64,000 nt of DNA from Pseudomonas sp. NKUCC02_KPG (GTDB lineage Bacteria > Pseudomonadota > Gammaproteobacteria > Pseudomonadales > Pseudomonadaceae). Below the pieces are notes generated by a model, which was not told the DNA's origin, searched no databases, and worked only from the letters and a program-made list of their open reading frames with translations. The stretch covers positions 124,001 to 188,000 of the forward strand of contig NZ_JAHKRC010000008.1 of the NCBI RefSeq assembly GCF_019345465.1, written 5' to 3'. Of the stretch, positions 39,085 through 48,501 are shown in pieces (within the stretch, counting starts at the first letter, position 1; each line of letters begins with the position of its first letter). The translations under genes and the position numbers were made by a program.

Positions 39085-39174
39085 CAAGTCAGAGATCCGA
39101 TCCAGGCATTGGGCTTAGGTTTCCGTACAGTAACAGCTTGTATCTGTAGGAAAAAGGCCACTCTGGAAAGCACT

Positions 39175-39220
39175 GCGGGCAAGTTGTGCCCTACTTTTGT
39201 GTAGGAAACAACTTGCCCGC
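39175..39220. terminator. 46-bp hairpin between mltD and the npp operon
   Basis: GCGGGCAAGTTGT (39175-39187) and ACAACTTGCCCGC (39208-39220) are perfect complements, with a second small stem CCTAC/GTAGG in the loop. It lies 19 bp after the mltD stop. There is no T-tract on the minus strand (AACAGT precedes), so it may be a REP-like element rather than a simple terminator. Confidence 0.6.
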
Positions 39221-39239
39221 AACAGGGTCAGCCTTGTGC

Positions 39240-40640
39240 TTAACGCGGTTTGGATACTGTCAGCATCTGCCCGGGTTTGAGGGCTTTAGCGCTGTTTGGA
39301 TTCCAGCGCTTGAGATGTTGCATTTCAACGTTGAAACGCTTGGCAACCATGTACAGCGAATCGCCTTTCTGGACCTTGTATTGCGTAGGTTTTCTGCCAG
39401 AAGGTTTGCGTGAGTCCTGCATGACCAGGATCTGGCCGGCCTTGAGGTTGTTGCCGCTCAGTTTGTTCCAGTGCTGCAAGTCTTTGACATCAACCTTGTT
39501 GGCCTTGGCGATCAACGTCAGGTTGTCGCCACTTTTAACCCGGTACTTGCGGTTCAGCTGTGCGGGCTTGGTGCTCGCAATGGTGTCAAATACAGGCTTT
39601 TTAGGACGCAGGCTAACGAGTTCTTCAGGCTTGAGGTTGGAAAGGCTGGCGGTCAGCAATTGCGCTTTGGAGGTGGGTACAAGCAGGTGTTGCGGTCCGT
39701 CGGTGGTGGCACGCTGCTTATAAGCCGGGTTCAGCTGGAACATCTCGTCTTCGTCGATCTCGGCCAGGGCTGCCACGCGGGACAAATCCATGGACTGTTT
39801 GATTTCGACCATTTCGAAGTAGGGTTCGTTGGCGATCGGGTTCAGGTTGATGCCGTAGGCTTCAGGGGCCAGCACCACCTGGGACAGGGCCAGCAGTTTC
39901 GGGACGTAGTCTTTGGTTTCCTGCGGCAGTGGCAGGTTCCAGTAGTCGGTCGGCAAGCCGAGCTTTTCATTGCGCTCAATGGCCCGGCTTACGGTGCCTT
40001 CGCCGGCGTTATAAGCCGCCAGCGCCAGCAGCCAGTCACCATTGAACATGTCGTGCAGGCGGTTCAGGTAGTTCAGGGCTGCCAGGGTCGAAGCGGTGAT
40101 GTCACGGCGGCCATCGTAGGCACGGGTTTGACGCAAATTGAAATAGCGGCCTGTCGAAGGAATAAATTGCCAGAGGCCGACCGCATTGGCGTGGGAATAC
40201 GCCATTGGGTTGTAGGCGCTTTCGATGGCTGGCAACAGGGCCAGTTCCAGCGGCATGTTGCGCTCTTCGAGGCGTTCCACGATGTAGTGGATGTAAAGGC
40301 TGCCGCGTTCACCCGCGTTTTCGAGGAATGACGGGTTGCTGGCGAACCACAAGCGCTGCTGTTCAATGCGGGGGTTAACGTTCTGGCCGTCCTGCAACTT
40401 GAAGCCCTGGCGCATCCGCTCCCAGACATCTTGCGGGGCAACGGGGCTAGGCTTTTCGCTGAGCCAGAGCGGCTCTTGAGGGATGCGTTTGGCGATTTTA
40501 AGGCTGGCCCGTTCGGTGGTTTGCGCCGAATGATCCATGGATTGGCAGCCCGCGAGAGTGGCGGACACAGCCACCGCGATGGCTTTAACCAAGCGCGTCA
40601 ATGCGTCTGAATTGATGGAGTAACCTTTAAATGACGACAT
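39240..40640 (-). CDS. mltD: Membrane-bound lytic murein transglycosylase D
   Basis: Lipoprotein of 466 residues that cleaves peptidoglycan glycan strands to 1,6-anhydro products. The lipobox LAGC is near residue 32. The SLT catalytic domain spans about 115-260 with the catalytic Glu in PAIESAYNP and the motifs AVGLWQFIPSTGR and AAYNAGEG. Two LysM peptidoglycan-binding domains follow (RKYRVKSGDNLTLIAK and TQYKVQKGDSLYMVAK). It lies between gloB and the npp operon, as in P. aeruginosa. Confidence 0.95.
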   Translation of the reverse strand: MSSFKGYSINSDALTRLVKAIAVAVSATLAGCQSMDHSAQTTERASLKIAKRIPQEPLWLSEKPSPVAPQDVWERMRQGFKLQDGQNVNPRIEQQRLWFASNPSFLENAGERGSLYIHYIVERLEERNMPLELALLPAIESAYNPMAYSHANAVGLWQFIPSTGRYFNLRQTRAYDGRRDITASTLAALNYLNRLHDMFNGDWLLALAAYNAGEGTVSRAIERNEKLGLPTDYWNLPLPQETKDYVPKLLALSQVVLAPEAYGINLNPIANEPYFEMVEIKQSMDLSRVAALAEIDEDEMFQLNPAYKQRATTDGPQHLLVPTSKAQLLTASLSNLKPEELVSLRPKKPVFDTIASTKPAQLNRKYRVKSGDNLTLIAKANKVDVKDLQHWNKLSGNNLKAGQILVMQDSRKPSGRKPTQYKVQKGDSLYMVAKRFNVEMQHLKRWNPNSAKALKPGQMLTVSKPR

Positions 40641-40739
40641 TGGCTGAGGGATAGTTTCAGGAAAAAATGTCGGGGGATTCTAGAAAGCAGGGGGGGTGCG
40701 GTCAACTGTTCAGAATTTTTGTGCCAACCGCAGCCCGTT

Positions 40740-41519
40740 TTAGAACGTGTCTTTCCAGCTGCGCAGACTGGCAAAGACAGCACTGGGCGAGTCGTTGTCG
40801 AGGGAGTTCCACTCGTCAGCTTTTTCTTTAACAGATGTTTCATTAACCCTTAAAAAGGGATTTGTGAGTAATTCGAGGTCTATGGATGATGGCAAGCTGA
40901 TGCGACCTTCGGCACGCCATTGCGTGACTTGTTCGACTCGCGCGGCAATATCCGCATTGGCGGGTTCGACCGCTTGGGCGAAGCGTAAATTGCTCAGGGT
41001 GTATTCGTGGGTGCAATACACGGCGGTGTGAGCAGGCAGCGCAGCCAGGCGGCTCAAGGAGTGGTGCATTTGTTCGGGAGTGCCTTCAAACAGTCGGCCA
41101 CATCCGGCGGCGAACAGGGTGTCGCCGCAAAACAGCACGGGTCCGGCCGGGTCGCCGTGATAGTAGGCGATGTGCCCGAGCGTGTGGCCGGGTACCAGTG
41201 ATACCAGGAACTCAAGGCCCAGCACGTCGATACGGTCGCCGTCGTTGAGTGCCACTTGTCGGGCCGGGATGGTCTCAAGTGCCGGGCCCCAGACCTTGCC
41301 GCCAGTGTGCTCATGCAATTGCGCAACACCCCCCACATGATCGAAGTGGTGATGGGTGACCAGAATGTCGCTCAGTACCCAGTCCGGGTGCCGGGCCAGC
41401 CAGTCCATAACAGGCGCGGCATCACCCGGATCGACCACGGCGCAGCGCTTTTGTATGGTGTCCTGTAACAGCCAGATGTAGTTGTCGTTGAAGGCGGGCA
41501 GGGCGTCGATCTGTAACAT
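40740..41519 (-). CDS. gloB: Hydroxyacylglutathione hydrolase (glyoxalase II)
   Basis: Hydrolyses S-lactoylglutathione to lactate and glutathione, completing methylglyoxal detoxification. A metallo-beta-lactamase fold of 259 residues with the binuclear metal motif [10 protein letters not shown] near residue 54, plus [23 protein letters not shown] and [16 protein letters not shown] 41519 ([16 protein letters not shown]) is the family start. It is divergent from the methyltransferase gene 73 bp away. Confidence 0.95.
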   Translation of the reverse strand: MLQIDALPAFNDNYIWLLQDTIQKRCAVVDPGDAAPVMDWLARHPDWVLSDILVTHHHFDHVGGVAQLHEHTGGKVWGPALETIPARQVALNDGDRIDVLGLEFLVSLVPGHTLGHIAYYHGDPAGPVLFCGDTLFAAGCGRLFEGTPEQMHHSLSRLAALPAHTAVYCTHEYTLSNLRFAQAVEPANADIAARVEQVTQWRAEGRISLPSSIDLELLTNPFLRVNETSVKEKADEWNSLDNDSPSAVFASLRSWKDTF

Positions 41520-41592
41520 GGTGCAATTCCCAAGTGCGAAACAATGGCGCATCTTAGGACTTGTGATAGGTAGATGGCGAGTTGGAGGAGCG

Positions 41593-42351
41593 ATGATCGA
41601 TAAAGCATTGGCTCAGGCAGACCCTGAGTGGCTGGCGCTGATCAGTTCTGCGCGCGAATGGCTGTCCGGGCCCCTTGGGCAGTTGTTGCTCGAAGATGAG
41701 CAGCGTGTGCTTGAGGACGAGCTGGGGCGCTTTTTCGGCGGCTATCTGGTGCATTACGGCCCTGGCGCCGAATCCCCGCCCCAGGCTGCGCAAGTGCGCC
41801 GCAGTGTGCGTCTTGGAGCGCCTCTGCCGGGGGTTGAAATCATTTGTGAAGAGCAGGCCTGGCCGTTGTGTGAGCATGCAGCGGATGTGGTGGTGTTGCA
41901 GCACGGCCTGGATTTTTGCCTCTCGCCCCATGGTTTGTTGCGCGAAGCAGCCAGCAGCGTGCGACCCGGCGGACATTTGTTGATTGTCGGGATCAACCCC
42001 TGGAGCAGTTGGGGATTACGCCATGTGTTCGCCAAGGATGCCCTGCGCAAGGCGCGTTGCATTTCACCTTCACGCGTCGCCGACTGGCTGAATCTACTGG
42101 GCTTTGCGCTGGAGAAACGCCGCTTCGGATGCTATCGTCCGCCGCTTGCATCCAAAGCGTGGCAGAGCCGTTTTTCAGGCTGGGAGCGCAAGGCTGGCAG
42201 CTGGCAATTGGCCGGTGGCGGCTTCTATGTACTGGTCGCACGCAAAATGGTGGTGGGCTTGCGCCCGGTCAATCCTTTGCGTCGGGAACCGATGGGCAAG
42301 CTGATTCCCCTGCAGATGGCCAAGGTTAATCGGCCCCACACCGAATCTTAA
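41593..42351 (+). CDS. Class I SAM-dependent methyltransferase
   Basis: 252-residue protein with a degenerate Rossmann methyltransferase core: a central strand/loop [14 protein letters not shown], and [21 protein letters not shown], typical of the UbiE/BioC-like Methyltransf_11 family. ATG 41593 is preceded by TTGGAGGAG. It is conserved between gloB and rnhA in pseudomonads (PA1814 position). The substrate is not known. Confidence 0.85.
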   Translation: MIDKALAQADPEWLALISSAREWLSGPLGQLLLEDEQRVLEDELGRFFGGYLVHYGPGAESPPQAAQVRRSVRLGAPLPGVEIICEEQAWPLCEHAADVVVLQHGLDFCLSPHGLLREAASSVRPGGHLLIVGINPWSSWGLRHVFAKDALRKARCISPSRVADWLNLLGFALEKRRFGCYRPPLASKAWQSRFSGWERKAGSWQLAGGGFYVLVARKMVVGLRPVNPLRREPMGKLIPLQMAKVNRPHTES

Positions 42352-42436
42352 TTTATGTTGGGCCGGGTTAGCCCGGCTCAGGTACTGACCATTGCTGATG
42401 GTCAGGCCATAAGCAGCCTTTTCTGGATAGTTTGTA

Positions 42437-42889
42437 ATGATCGATAGCGTTGAAATGTTCACCGATGGTGCCTGCAAGGGTAATCCTGGCCCGGGTGGCT
42501 GGGGTGCCTTGCTGGTCTGCCAGGGCGTTGAAAAAGAGCTCTGGGGCGGCGAAGCCAATACCACCAATAACCGCATGGAACTGATGGCCGCCATTCGTGG
42601 GCTTGAAGAGCTCAAGCGTCCGTGTGAAGTGTTGCTGGTGACCGACTCCCAATACGTGATGAAAGGCATCACCGAATGGATGGTCAACTGGAAAAAACGC
42701 GGATGGAAAACGGCTTCCAAGGAACCGGTGAAGAACGCCGATCTGTGGAAGTTGCTCGATGAGCAGGTCAACCGTCATACCGTGAAGTGGCAATGGGTAC
42801 GCGGACACATTGGTCATCCTGGCAACGAGCGCGCTGACCAGTTGGCCAACCGTGGGGTAGATCAGGTGCGGGGAATCAAGCATGCGTAG
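42437..42889 (+). CDS. rnhA: Ribonuclease HI
   Basis: Degrades RNA in RNA-DNA hybrids; 150 residues. The active-site carboxylates are present: Asp10 in [15 protein letters not shown], Glu48 in [12 protein letters not shown], Asp70 in VTDSQYV, and the fourth in GNERADQLA. The 3' end overlaps the dnaQ start by eight bases on the same strand, so translation is coupled. In E. coli the two genes are also adjacent but divergent. Confidence 0.97.
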   Translation: MIDSVEMFTDGACKGNPGPGGWGALLVCQGVEKELWGGEANTTNNRMELMAAIRGLEELKRPCEVLLVTDSQYVMKGITEWMVNWKKRGWKTASKEPVKNADLWKLLDEQVNRHTVKWQWVRGHIGHPGNERADQLANRGVDQVRGIKHA

Positions 42890-43640
42890 TGTTGTACTGG
42901 ATACCGAAACCACCGGTATGCCAGTCACCGACGGCCACCGCGTGATCGAGATCGGTTGCGTCGAGTTGATGGGACGTCGCTTGACCGGCAGGCATTTTCA
43001 CGTGTACCTGCAGCCCGACCGCGAAAGTGACGAGGGCGCCATTGGCGTCCACGGCATTACCAATGAGTTTCTGGTGGGCAAGCCCCGTTTTGCTGAAGTG
43101 GCCGATGAGTTTTTTGAATTCATCAAGGGCGCTCAGTTGATCATTCATAACGCCGCGTTTGACGTGGGCTTTTTGAATAACGAGTTTGCCCTGATCGGGC
43201 AGACGGATCGGGCCGATCTCACTCGCCACTGCACAATCCTCGATACCCTGGCGATGGCGCGGGCCCGTCACCCGGGGCAGCGCAACAGCCTTGATGCCTT
43301 GTGCAAACGCTATGGCGTCGATAACTCGGGTCGTGAGTTACACGGCGCGTTGCTCGACTCCGAGATCCTGGCAGACGTTTATCTGACCATGACCGGTGGT
43401 CAAACCAGCCTGTCACTGGCGGGCAATGCTTCTGACGGCAATGGTTCGGGCGAAGGCTCGGGCAATCAGGCCAGTGAAATTCGCCGCTTGTCGGCAGACC
43501 GTCATCCGGGTCGGATTATTCGTGCAAGTGAAAGCGACTTGGCCGAGCATGCGGCTCGTCTTGAAGCCATTGCCAAATCGGCTGGCGCCCCTTCGTTGTG
43601 GACCCAACTCCTCGACGCCAAGGGACAGACGCTGCAATAG
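42882..43640 (+). CDS. dnaQ: DNA polymerase III epsilon subunit (3'-5' proofreading exonuclease)
   Basis: DEDDh exonuclease of the replicative polymerase, 252 residues. Exo I is LDTETTGMP at residues 5-13, Exo II is [13 protein letters not shown], and Exo III is [14 protein letters not shown] with the catalytic His. The C-terminal part (about 185-252) is a linker plus alpha-subunit-binding tail. It starts inside the end of rnhA. Confidence 0.96.
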   Translation: MRSVVLDTETTGMPVTDGHRVIEIGCVELMGRRLTGRHFHVYLQPDRESDEGAIGVHGITNEFLVGKPRFAEVADEFFEFIKGAQLIIHNAAFDVGFLNNEFALIGQTDRADLTRHCTILDTLAMARARHPGQRNSLDALCKRYGVDNSGRELHGALLDSEILADVYLTMTGGQTSLSLAGNASDGNGSGEGSGNQASEIRRLSADRHPGRIIRASESDLAEHAARLEAIAKSAGAPSLWTQLLDAKGQTLQ

Positions 43641-43732
43641 CCTTCGCCGACCTTGTAGTCGCTGGCGCAGGCGGGCGATGGGGTGCGCAGCAGCCCATTG
43701 TCAGCATCGACGACAAGAAAGAAGGATTTTTC

Positions 43733-44314
43733 ATGCACCTGGTTATGAACCCCAAAGACCCTCAAGTCTCAGTACGTTTGGCTGATGAAGGCTTTGCGCC
43801 GTATGTGTGGTGCAACGATTTCAGCTTTGAGGTTCGCGCCTACGCCCGTGCCGACCGCAATAAAAAAGTCGAGCACTGGCCACTGGACCTGATCACGCCT
43901 TATCGCAAGTGCTACGGCATCGACCCTGATGAATTTGCCAGCTATCGCGGGGGCAAGGACAGTGACATTTTCATGGCCTATCTGGACAATCAGCCGGTCG
44001 GGCATGTGGTGGTGAGCACCAACTGGAATGGCTTTGCCCACGTGGATGAGCTGGCCGTGGTTGCCGGCGCCCGCCGCCATGGCGTGGCCAAATCATTGCT
44101 GGATGTGGTCAAGTTCTGGAGCCGCAAAAAAAATCTGCCGGGGATCATGCTGGAGACCCAAAACAACAACCTCGGCGCTTGCCGGTTGTATGAGCGTTGC
44201 GGGTATCAGGTGGGAGGCATCGATTATCTGCGTTATCGCGGTATTGATCCGCACACCAGCGAAGTGGCGATTTTCTGGTATCTGATTTTTGAGAACCGCG
44301 ACTCACTGCCCTGA
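43733..44314 (+). CDS. GNAT family N-acetyltransferase
   Basis: 193-residue acetyltransferase. The acetyl-CoA loop is in VDELAVVAGARRHGVAKSLLD (about residues 103-123), followed by the typical NLGACRLYERCGYQVGG segment of motif B. ATG 43733 with AAGAAGGA just upstream is preferred; the frame is open from 43598 but overlaps dnaQ. The acceptor is not known. It is 92 bp after dnaQ and convergent with a LysR gene. Confidence 0.85.
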   Translation: MHLVMNPKDPQVSVRLADEGFAPYVWCNDFSFEVRAYARADRNKKVEHWPLDLITPYRKCYGIDPDEFASYRGGKDSDIFMAYLDNQPVGHVVVSTNWNGFAHVDELAVVAGARRHGVAKSLLDVVKFWSRKKNLPGIMLETQNNNLGACRLYERCGYQVGGIDYLRYRGIDPHTSEVAIFWYLIFENRDSLP

Positions 44315-44332
44315 ACGCCAATCTGGCGGGTG

Positions 44333-45244
44333 TTAAAGCACCACCAACCCCTGATCAGCCAGTAATGCCTCGGCTTTATGGCGCACGATATCGAGCAATG
44401 CCTTGAGCGCAGGTCCGGGTTGCGCGTCTTTGCGTGTCAGCCCATAGAGTGTCACCGGGATAGCCGGTGACACGGGGCACACATCCAGACCGCTGGTCTT
44501 GGCGCCTACGGCCGTGAACGGGTCGACCAAAGCCAATCCTTCCCCGGCTTCCACCAGGCTGCGCATCATCTGGTAACTCTGAACCTGAATCTGCACCACA
44601 GGCATCGGGCGCAAGGCTTGCAGTTTGCCGTCGAGCAGGCGGCTCAAAGGGTCGTGCTGCTGCAGGCCAATCATTGCCTGGCCGGCCAATTCTTGCAGCG
44701 CGATGTATTTGTGCTTGGGGGACAACCAGCCGTGAGGGGCCAAAAACTGTACTTTGCCTTGAACCAGAGGCTGGCAGTCGATCCCGGGTTGTTCCGATGA
44801 CTGCAGGCTCAGGCCAAGATCGCACTCGTCCATCAACAGGCGGCGCACAATTTCGGCGCAAGGCTGGCTGCTCAAGGTGGTTGGCGTATCGGGGAAGCGG
44901 CGCCTGAGGGCACCTATGCAGTAAGGCAGAAGGGGGTGTGCCAGGGTTTCGCTGCAGGCCACACGCAAGGCTGGCTCCTGATGCTGGCGCAAGTCGTTGC
45001 CAAGCTGGCGCAGCGGCTCAAGTGCCTGATACAGCTGGTTGATGTGGGGCTGGAGCACAAGGGTGTCGCGGGTGGCTTGAAGCCGCCCGCGAACACTGGC
45101 AAACAGCATGAAGCCCAATTGCTGCTCGGCCTCTTGCAGCGTGGCGCTGAGGGTGGCCGCGGGCAATTGCAGCAACTCGGCAGCATGGCCGAGGTTGCCG
45201 GTTTGCAAGATCGCTTGTATCACTTCGATGTGGCGTAAACGCAT
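44333..45244 (-). CDS. LysR family transcriptional regulator
   Basis: 303-residue LTTR. The winged helix at the N-terminus (MRLRHIEVIQAILQTGNLGHAAELLQ is its opening, residues 1-26, written here only in part: helix 2-3 region GHAAELLQLPAATLSATLQE) is followed by a PBP2-type effector domain. The gene stands alone, convergent with the GNAT gene, and the target is not evident. The usual divergent partner is missing: the next gene upstream is transcribed in the same direction. Confidence 0.85.
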   Translation of the reverse strand: MRLRHIEVIQAILQTGNLGHAAELLQLPAATLSATLQEAEQQLGFMLFASVRGRLQATRDTLVLQPHINQLYQALEPLRQLGNDLRQHQEPALRVACSETLAHPLLPYCIGALRRRFPDTPTTLSSQPCAEIVRRLLMDECDLGLSLQSSEQPGIDCQPLVQGKVQFLAPHGWLSPKHKYIALQELAGQAMIGLQQHDPLSRLLDGKLQALRPMPVVQIQVQSYQMMRSLVEAGEGLALVDPFTAVGAKTSGLDVCPVSPAIPVTLYGLTRKDAQPGPALKALLDIVRHKAEALLADQGLVVL

Positions 45245-45339
45245 GCGTGAAGTCCATGTCCGGCAGATGAGGTTTCAGCGTGACGAAGCCTGACCCAAGT
45301 CTCATCCTTTGACTTCCGCGATATGCCGTGGGCTGCAGG

Positions 45340-45561
45340 TCAGGCTGCGACAACCGGAGAAGGATCTCGAACCAGTACGACGCCCGACTGTACGAGCTCG
45401 AAGGTGTTGTCATCGTTCTTTTTGACGCGATCGCCAATGGCCAGCTTGTACGTTTTTACCGGTTGCTCGCCTGTCGCTTGTGTATCTTCAAATTCATGCA
45501 CGGAATAGACGCGTCCTTCCGCATCCCTTGCATGAAATTGCCCAACGAGAACTGCCGCCAT
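45340..45561 (-). CDS. Small conserved protein of unknown function
   Basis: 73 residues from ATG 45561 (MAAVLVGQFHARDAEG), with CCAGAGG ten bases upstream; three codon positions earlier starts are possible. The composition is beta-rich, with alternating hydrophobic residues (YSVHEFEDT, VKTYKLAIGDRVKKND, FELVQSGVVLVRD) that suggest a small beta-barrel. No cysteines, signal peptide or membrane segment. It lies in the same direction as the LysR gene 96 bp downstream. I do not recognise a named family. Confidence 0.65.
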   Translation of the reverse strand: MAAVLVGQFHARDAEGRVYSVHEFEDTQATGEQPVKTYKLAIGDRVKKNDDNTFELVQSGVVLVRDPSPVVAA

Positions 45562-45757
45562 TTGTAGAGAACCTCTGGAGATAAACACCCAATTTGCGGT
45601 TCTGTAGACCGTTGATCAGTAGGGGAAGTTTAGCAATGTGAAAAAAATAGTCCTGCTACTTTACAGGCTTGCAGGCAGATAGGGTGAACTGGGGTGCAAG
45701 AAAGGCGTCCGATCATCTATAACTACTCTTCCTATAGCCACAGACTCGGGGTTTTCT

Positions 45758-46318
45758 ATGAGCAAGGTCTACAACGTTGCGGTGTTGGTCGGCAGTCTGA
45801 GGAAAGACTCCCTCAATCGAAAAGTCGCCCTTGCTCTGGCAGAACTGTCTCCGGCAAATTTGAAACTGAATATTGTCGAAATCGGCGAACTGGCCCTCTA
45901 TAACGAAGACATTGATGTCACGCCGCCTCCTGCGCCTTACAGCACGTTTCGCGATCAGATACGCCCTGCCGATGCCGTGCTGTTCGTGACCCCTGAATAC
46001 AATCGCTCGGTGCCCGGCGTGTTGAAAAACGCGATAGATGTCGGTTCGCGTCCCTATGGCCAAAGTGTGTTCAGCGGCAAACCGGGTGCGGTGATCAGTG
46101 TTTCGCCGGGGGCCATTGGTGGCTTTGGGGCAAACCAGCATTTGCGCCAGTCGCTGGTTTTCCTCAATGTTCCGTGCATGCAACAGCCTGAGGCGTACCT
46201 GGGTGGTGCGGGGGATGCATTTGATGCGTCTGGCAAGCTGTCAGAAAAAACCCGACCGTTTTTGCAAAAATTCATCGACGACTTTGCCAAATGGGTCGAG
46301 CAGCAACACAAGCTCTGA
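45758..46318 (+). CDS. NADPH-dependent FMN reductase (flavodoxin-like quinone/azo/chromate reductase family)
   Basis: 186-residue flavoprotein. The FMN phosphate loop is VLVGSLRKDSLNRKVA at residues 9-24, the second flavin motif is TPEYNRSVPGVLKNAIDVGSRP near residues 78-99 (LTPEYNxSxPGxLKNAID signature), and GAIGGFGANQHLRQ follows. Members reduce quinones, chromate or azo dyes and may protect from oxidative stress. It is monocistronic with its own terminator. Confidence 0.9.
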   Translation: MSKVYNVAVLVGSLRKDSLNRKVALALAELSPANLKLNIVEIGELALYNEDIDVTPPPAPYSTFRDQIRPADAVLFVTPEYNRSVPGVLKNAIDVGSRPYGQSVFSGKPGAVISVSPGAIGGFGANQHLRQSLVFLNVPCMQQPEAYLGGAGDAFDASGKLSEKTRPFLQKFIDDFAKWVEQQHKL

Positions 46319-46330
46319 GTCTTTCTCATC

Positions 46331-46373
46331 AAAAACGCGGCAGGCCTGACTCAGGGCTGCCGCGTTTTTTTTA
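46331..46373. terminator. Terminator between the FMN reductase gene and phnX
   Basis: AAAAACGCGGCAG, 13-base loop, CTGCCGCGTTTTTTTT. The A-tract on the other side lets it act for the convergent phnX as well. Confidence 0.9.
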
Positions 46374-46379
46374 TCTCGC

Positions 46380-47207
46380 TCAGCTGCTTTGTGGCATTTC
46401 GCCATTGGCCAGACGCTGGTTGATGTCTGCAATGACGTGCGGCAGGTCACTGATGGTGTCGATCAGGTAGTGGGGGCGCGAGCCCGCGAACAGGGCGTGG
46501 ATGCGGGAGCGCTCACTGTCCAGCGTGGCGGCATCCAGCGCCGTGTACTGCTCGTAGGTCAGGCCCAGGGCGTTTCCGGAACACACCAGTGCGACCGTCC
46601 ACATGCCTGCACGGCGACCTTCAAGGATGCCCGGCACGGTGTCGTCGATTTTTACGCAGGCGCCCACATCATCAATGCCCAGCGCGATCACGTTGGCCAG
46701 TGCCTGAGCAGGCCAGGGGCGGCCATTTGGCACTTCGTCAGTGGCCACTACGTGATCGGCGACGTAGCCATTGGTGGCAGCCAGCTCAACGACTTTGGCC
46801 ATTACTTGCGCCGGGTAGCCCGAGCATGAACCGATCTTGATCCCCTCATCACGCAGTTTGGCGATGGTTTCCAGTGCGCCGGGAATCAGCGCCGAGTGTT
46901 CGGCAATTTTTTCGATCTGCAGTGGCATGAAGCGTTGGTAGATCGCGGTCACGTCTTCGTCAGTTGGCGCGCGGCCAAATACTTTTTTGTAGCGCTCGGT
47001 GATCTGTGGCTGGTCGCACAGGGTACGAATATGATCCCACTTGCCCATGCCCATCGGGCCGCGTGCCTCTTCGATGGAGACCTGTACGTCGAACTCGGCA
47101 AAGGCTTCGACGAAAATTTGCGTAGGGGCGAATGAGCCAAAATCGACCACCGTGCCTGCCCAGTCGAGAATGGCGGCTTGCAGCTTGCTTGGGTTGGTGT
47201 AGTTCAT
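46380..47207 (-). CDS. phnX: Phosphonoacetaldehyde hydrolase (phosphonatase)
   Basis: Cleaves the C-P bond of phosphonoacetaldehyde to acetaldehyde and phosphate, the second step of 2-aminoethylphosphonate use. HAD-superfamily enzyme of 275 residues; nucleophile Asp15 in [11 protein letters not shown] and Schiff-base Lys56 in MGMGKWDHI are both present, and VKIDDT supplies the metal ligands. ATG 47207 ([10 protein letters not shown]) is chosen over a longer frame that overlaps phnW. It follows phnW after 71 bp. Confidence 0.96.
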   Translation of the reverse strand: MNYTNPSKLQAAILDWAGTVVDFGSFAPTQIFVEAFAEFDVQVSIEEARGPMGMGKWDHIRTLCDQPQITERYKKVFGRAPTDEDVTAIYQRFMPLQIEKIAEHSALIPGALETIAKLRDEGIKIGSCSGYPAQVMAKVVELAATNGYVADHVVATDEVPNGRPWPAQALANVIALGIDDVGACVKIDDTVPGILEGRRAGMWTVALVCSGNALGLTYEQYTALDAATLDSERSRIHALFAGSRPHYLIDTISDLPHVIADINQRLANGEMPQSS

Positions 47208-47278
47208 GTCAGTCAATCCTGTAAGAGCGGGCAGGGCCGCACGAAGTAATTTGGGTTGTTCTAGCCTGTCCCACACCA

Positions 47279-48388
47279 TCAAATGTCGAAGACTTCCATC
47301 TCATGTAGCACTTGGCCTATGGCATTCACAGCAGCCTGGATCTCGGCCTGATTGACGTGGCCTATGCAGCCCACACGGAAGGTTTCGACCTGGGTCAATT
47401 TGCCCGGGTACAAGATGAAACCCTTGGCTTTCACGCGTTCGTAGAACTCCTTGAACTGGTAGCGCGGATCTTTGGGCGCATGGAAGGTGACGATAACCGG
47501 AGCCTGAATGGCCTCGGGCAGGAAGCTGCGAATACCCAGGGCGGCCATGCCGTCGAGTAGCGACTGGCAGTTGTCGGCATAACGCTGGTGGCGTGCTGGT
47601 AAACCGCCTTCTTCGTTGTACTGCAGCAGGGCTTCGTGCAAGGCCGCGACCACGTGTGTGGGTGGAGTGAAGCGCCATTGGCCTGTTTTGGTCATATAGG
47701 CGTGCTGATCAAACAGGTCCATCGCCAGTGAGTGACTGTTGCCCGATGCGTTCTGCAGCGCCTCTTTGCGGGCGAAGACAAACCCCATGCCCGGCACCCC
47801 CTCCAGGCATTTGCCGGACGCTGCGATCAGCGCGTCGAAAGGGACTTGCTGTGCATCGATGGGCAGGGCGCCGAAAGAACTCATGGCGTCGATGATCAGA
47901 CGTTTACCTTGTTGAGCAATGACCGCTGCAATTTCGGGCAGCGGATTAAGAATCCCGGTACTGGTTTCGCAGTGAATCAGGGCCACATGGGTGATGCTCG
48001 GGTCGGCACGCAGAAGGCGGTCTACGTCGGTAGCGGTGGTGGGCTGGTCTTCAGCCGTTTCAAAGGTGCTGAAACGACGCCCCAGCACTTCGCAGATCCT
48101 GGCCAGTCGCTTGCCGTAGGCACCGTTGATCAGTACGAGCACATTGCCATCTCGTGGCACAAGGGTACCGATGGCGGCCTCGACGGCGAAGGTGCCGCTG
48201 CCTTGCAGAGGCACACAGTGATGGCTGATCCCGCCGTTGATAATGGCCAGCAGTTGCTCGCAGAGGCTGGCAGTCAGCTGGTTGAAACTGTCATCCCAGG
48301 AACCCCAGTCGACCATCATCGCCCGGCGGGTTCGCGCCGACGTCGTCAGTGGGCCAGGGGTCAGCAGGATCGGCGCGGCAGTACTCAT
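47279..48388 (-). CDS. phnW: 2-aminoethylphosphonate-pyruvate transaminase
   Basis: PLP-dependent class V-like aminotransferase of 369 residues that converts 2-aminoethylphosphonate and pyruvate to phosphonoacetaldehyde and alanine. The PLP Lys193 is in [16 protein letters not shown], with the cofactor-binding Asp in [13 protein letters not shown] near residue 167 and the N-terminal [10 protein letters not shown]. It heads the phnWX pair and is divergent from a LysR gene that is probably its activator. No phosphonate transporter is in the window. Confidence 0.96.
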   Translation of the reverse strand: MSTAAPILLTPGPLTTSARTRRAMMVDWGSWDDSFNQLTASLCEQLLAIINGGISHHCVPLQGSGTFAVEAAIGTLVPRDGNVLVLINGAYGKRLARICEVLGRRFSTFETAEDQPTTATDVDRLLRADPSITHVALIHCETSTGILNPLPEIAAVIAQQGKRLIIDAMSSFGALPIDAQQVPFDALIAASGKCLEGVPGMGFVFARKEALQNASGNSHSLAMDLFDQHAYMTKTGQWRFTPPTHVVAALHEALLQYNEEGGLPARHQRYADNCQSLLDGMAALGIRSFLPEAIQAPVIVTFHAPKDPRYQFKEFYERVKAKGFILYPGKLTQVETFRVGCIGHVNQAEIQAAVNAIGQVLHEMEVFDI

Positions 48389-48448
48389 TCTGAAATTCTC
48401 GCAAGCATTGGATGGCTACTGGTTACAGGGCATAAATTGCAGTTTGAG

Positions 48449-48462
48449 TTGATATCAATCAA
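48449..48462. promoter_or_regulatory. Palindrome in the phnW/lysR intergenic region
   Basis: TTGATATCAATCAA is TTGAT-N4-ATCAA. It fits both a LysR-type T-N11-A site and an ANR/FNR box. It is 61 bp from the phnW start and 40 bp from the lysR start; the divergent layout favours the LysR protein. Confidence 0.55.
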
Positions 48463-48501
48463 ATTGTTTGTTGTTATGCCAGCCATCAGTGAGGATTATG
48501 C

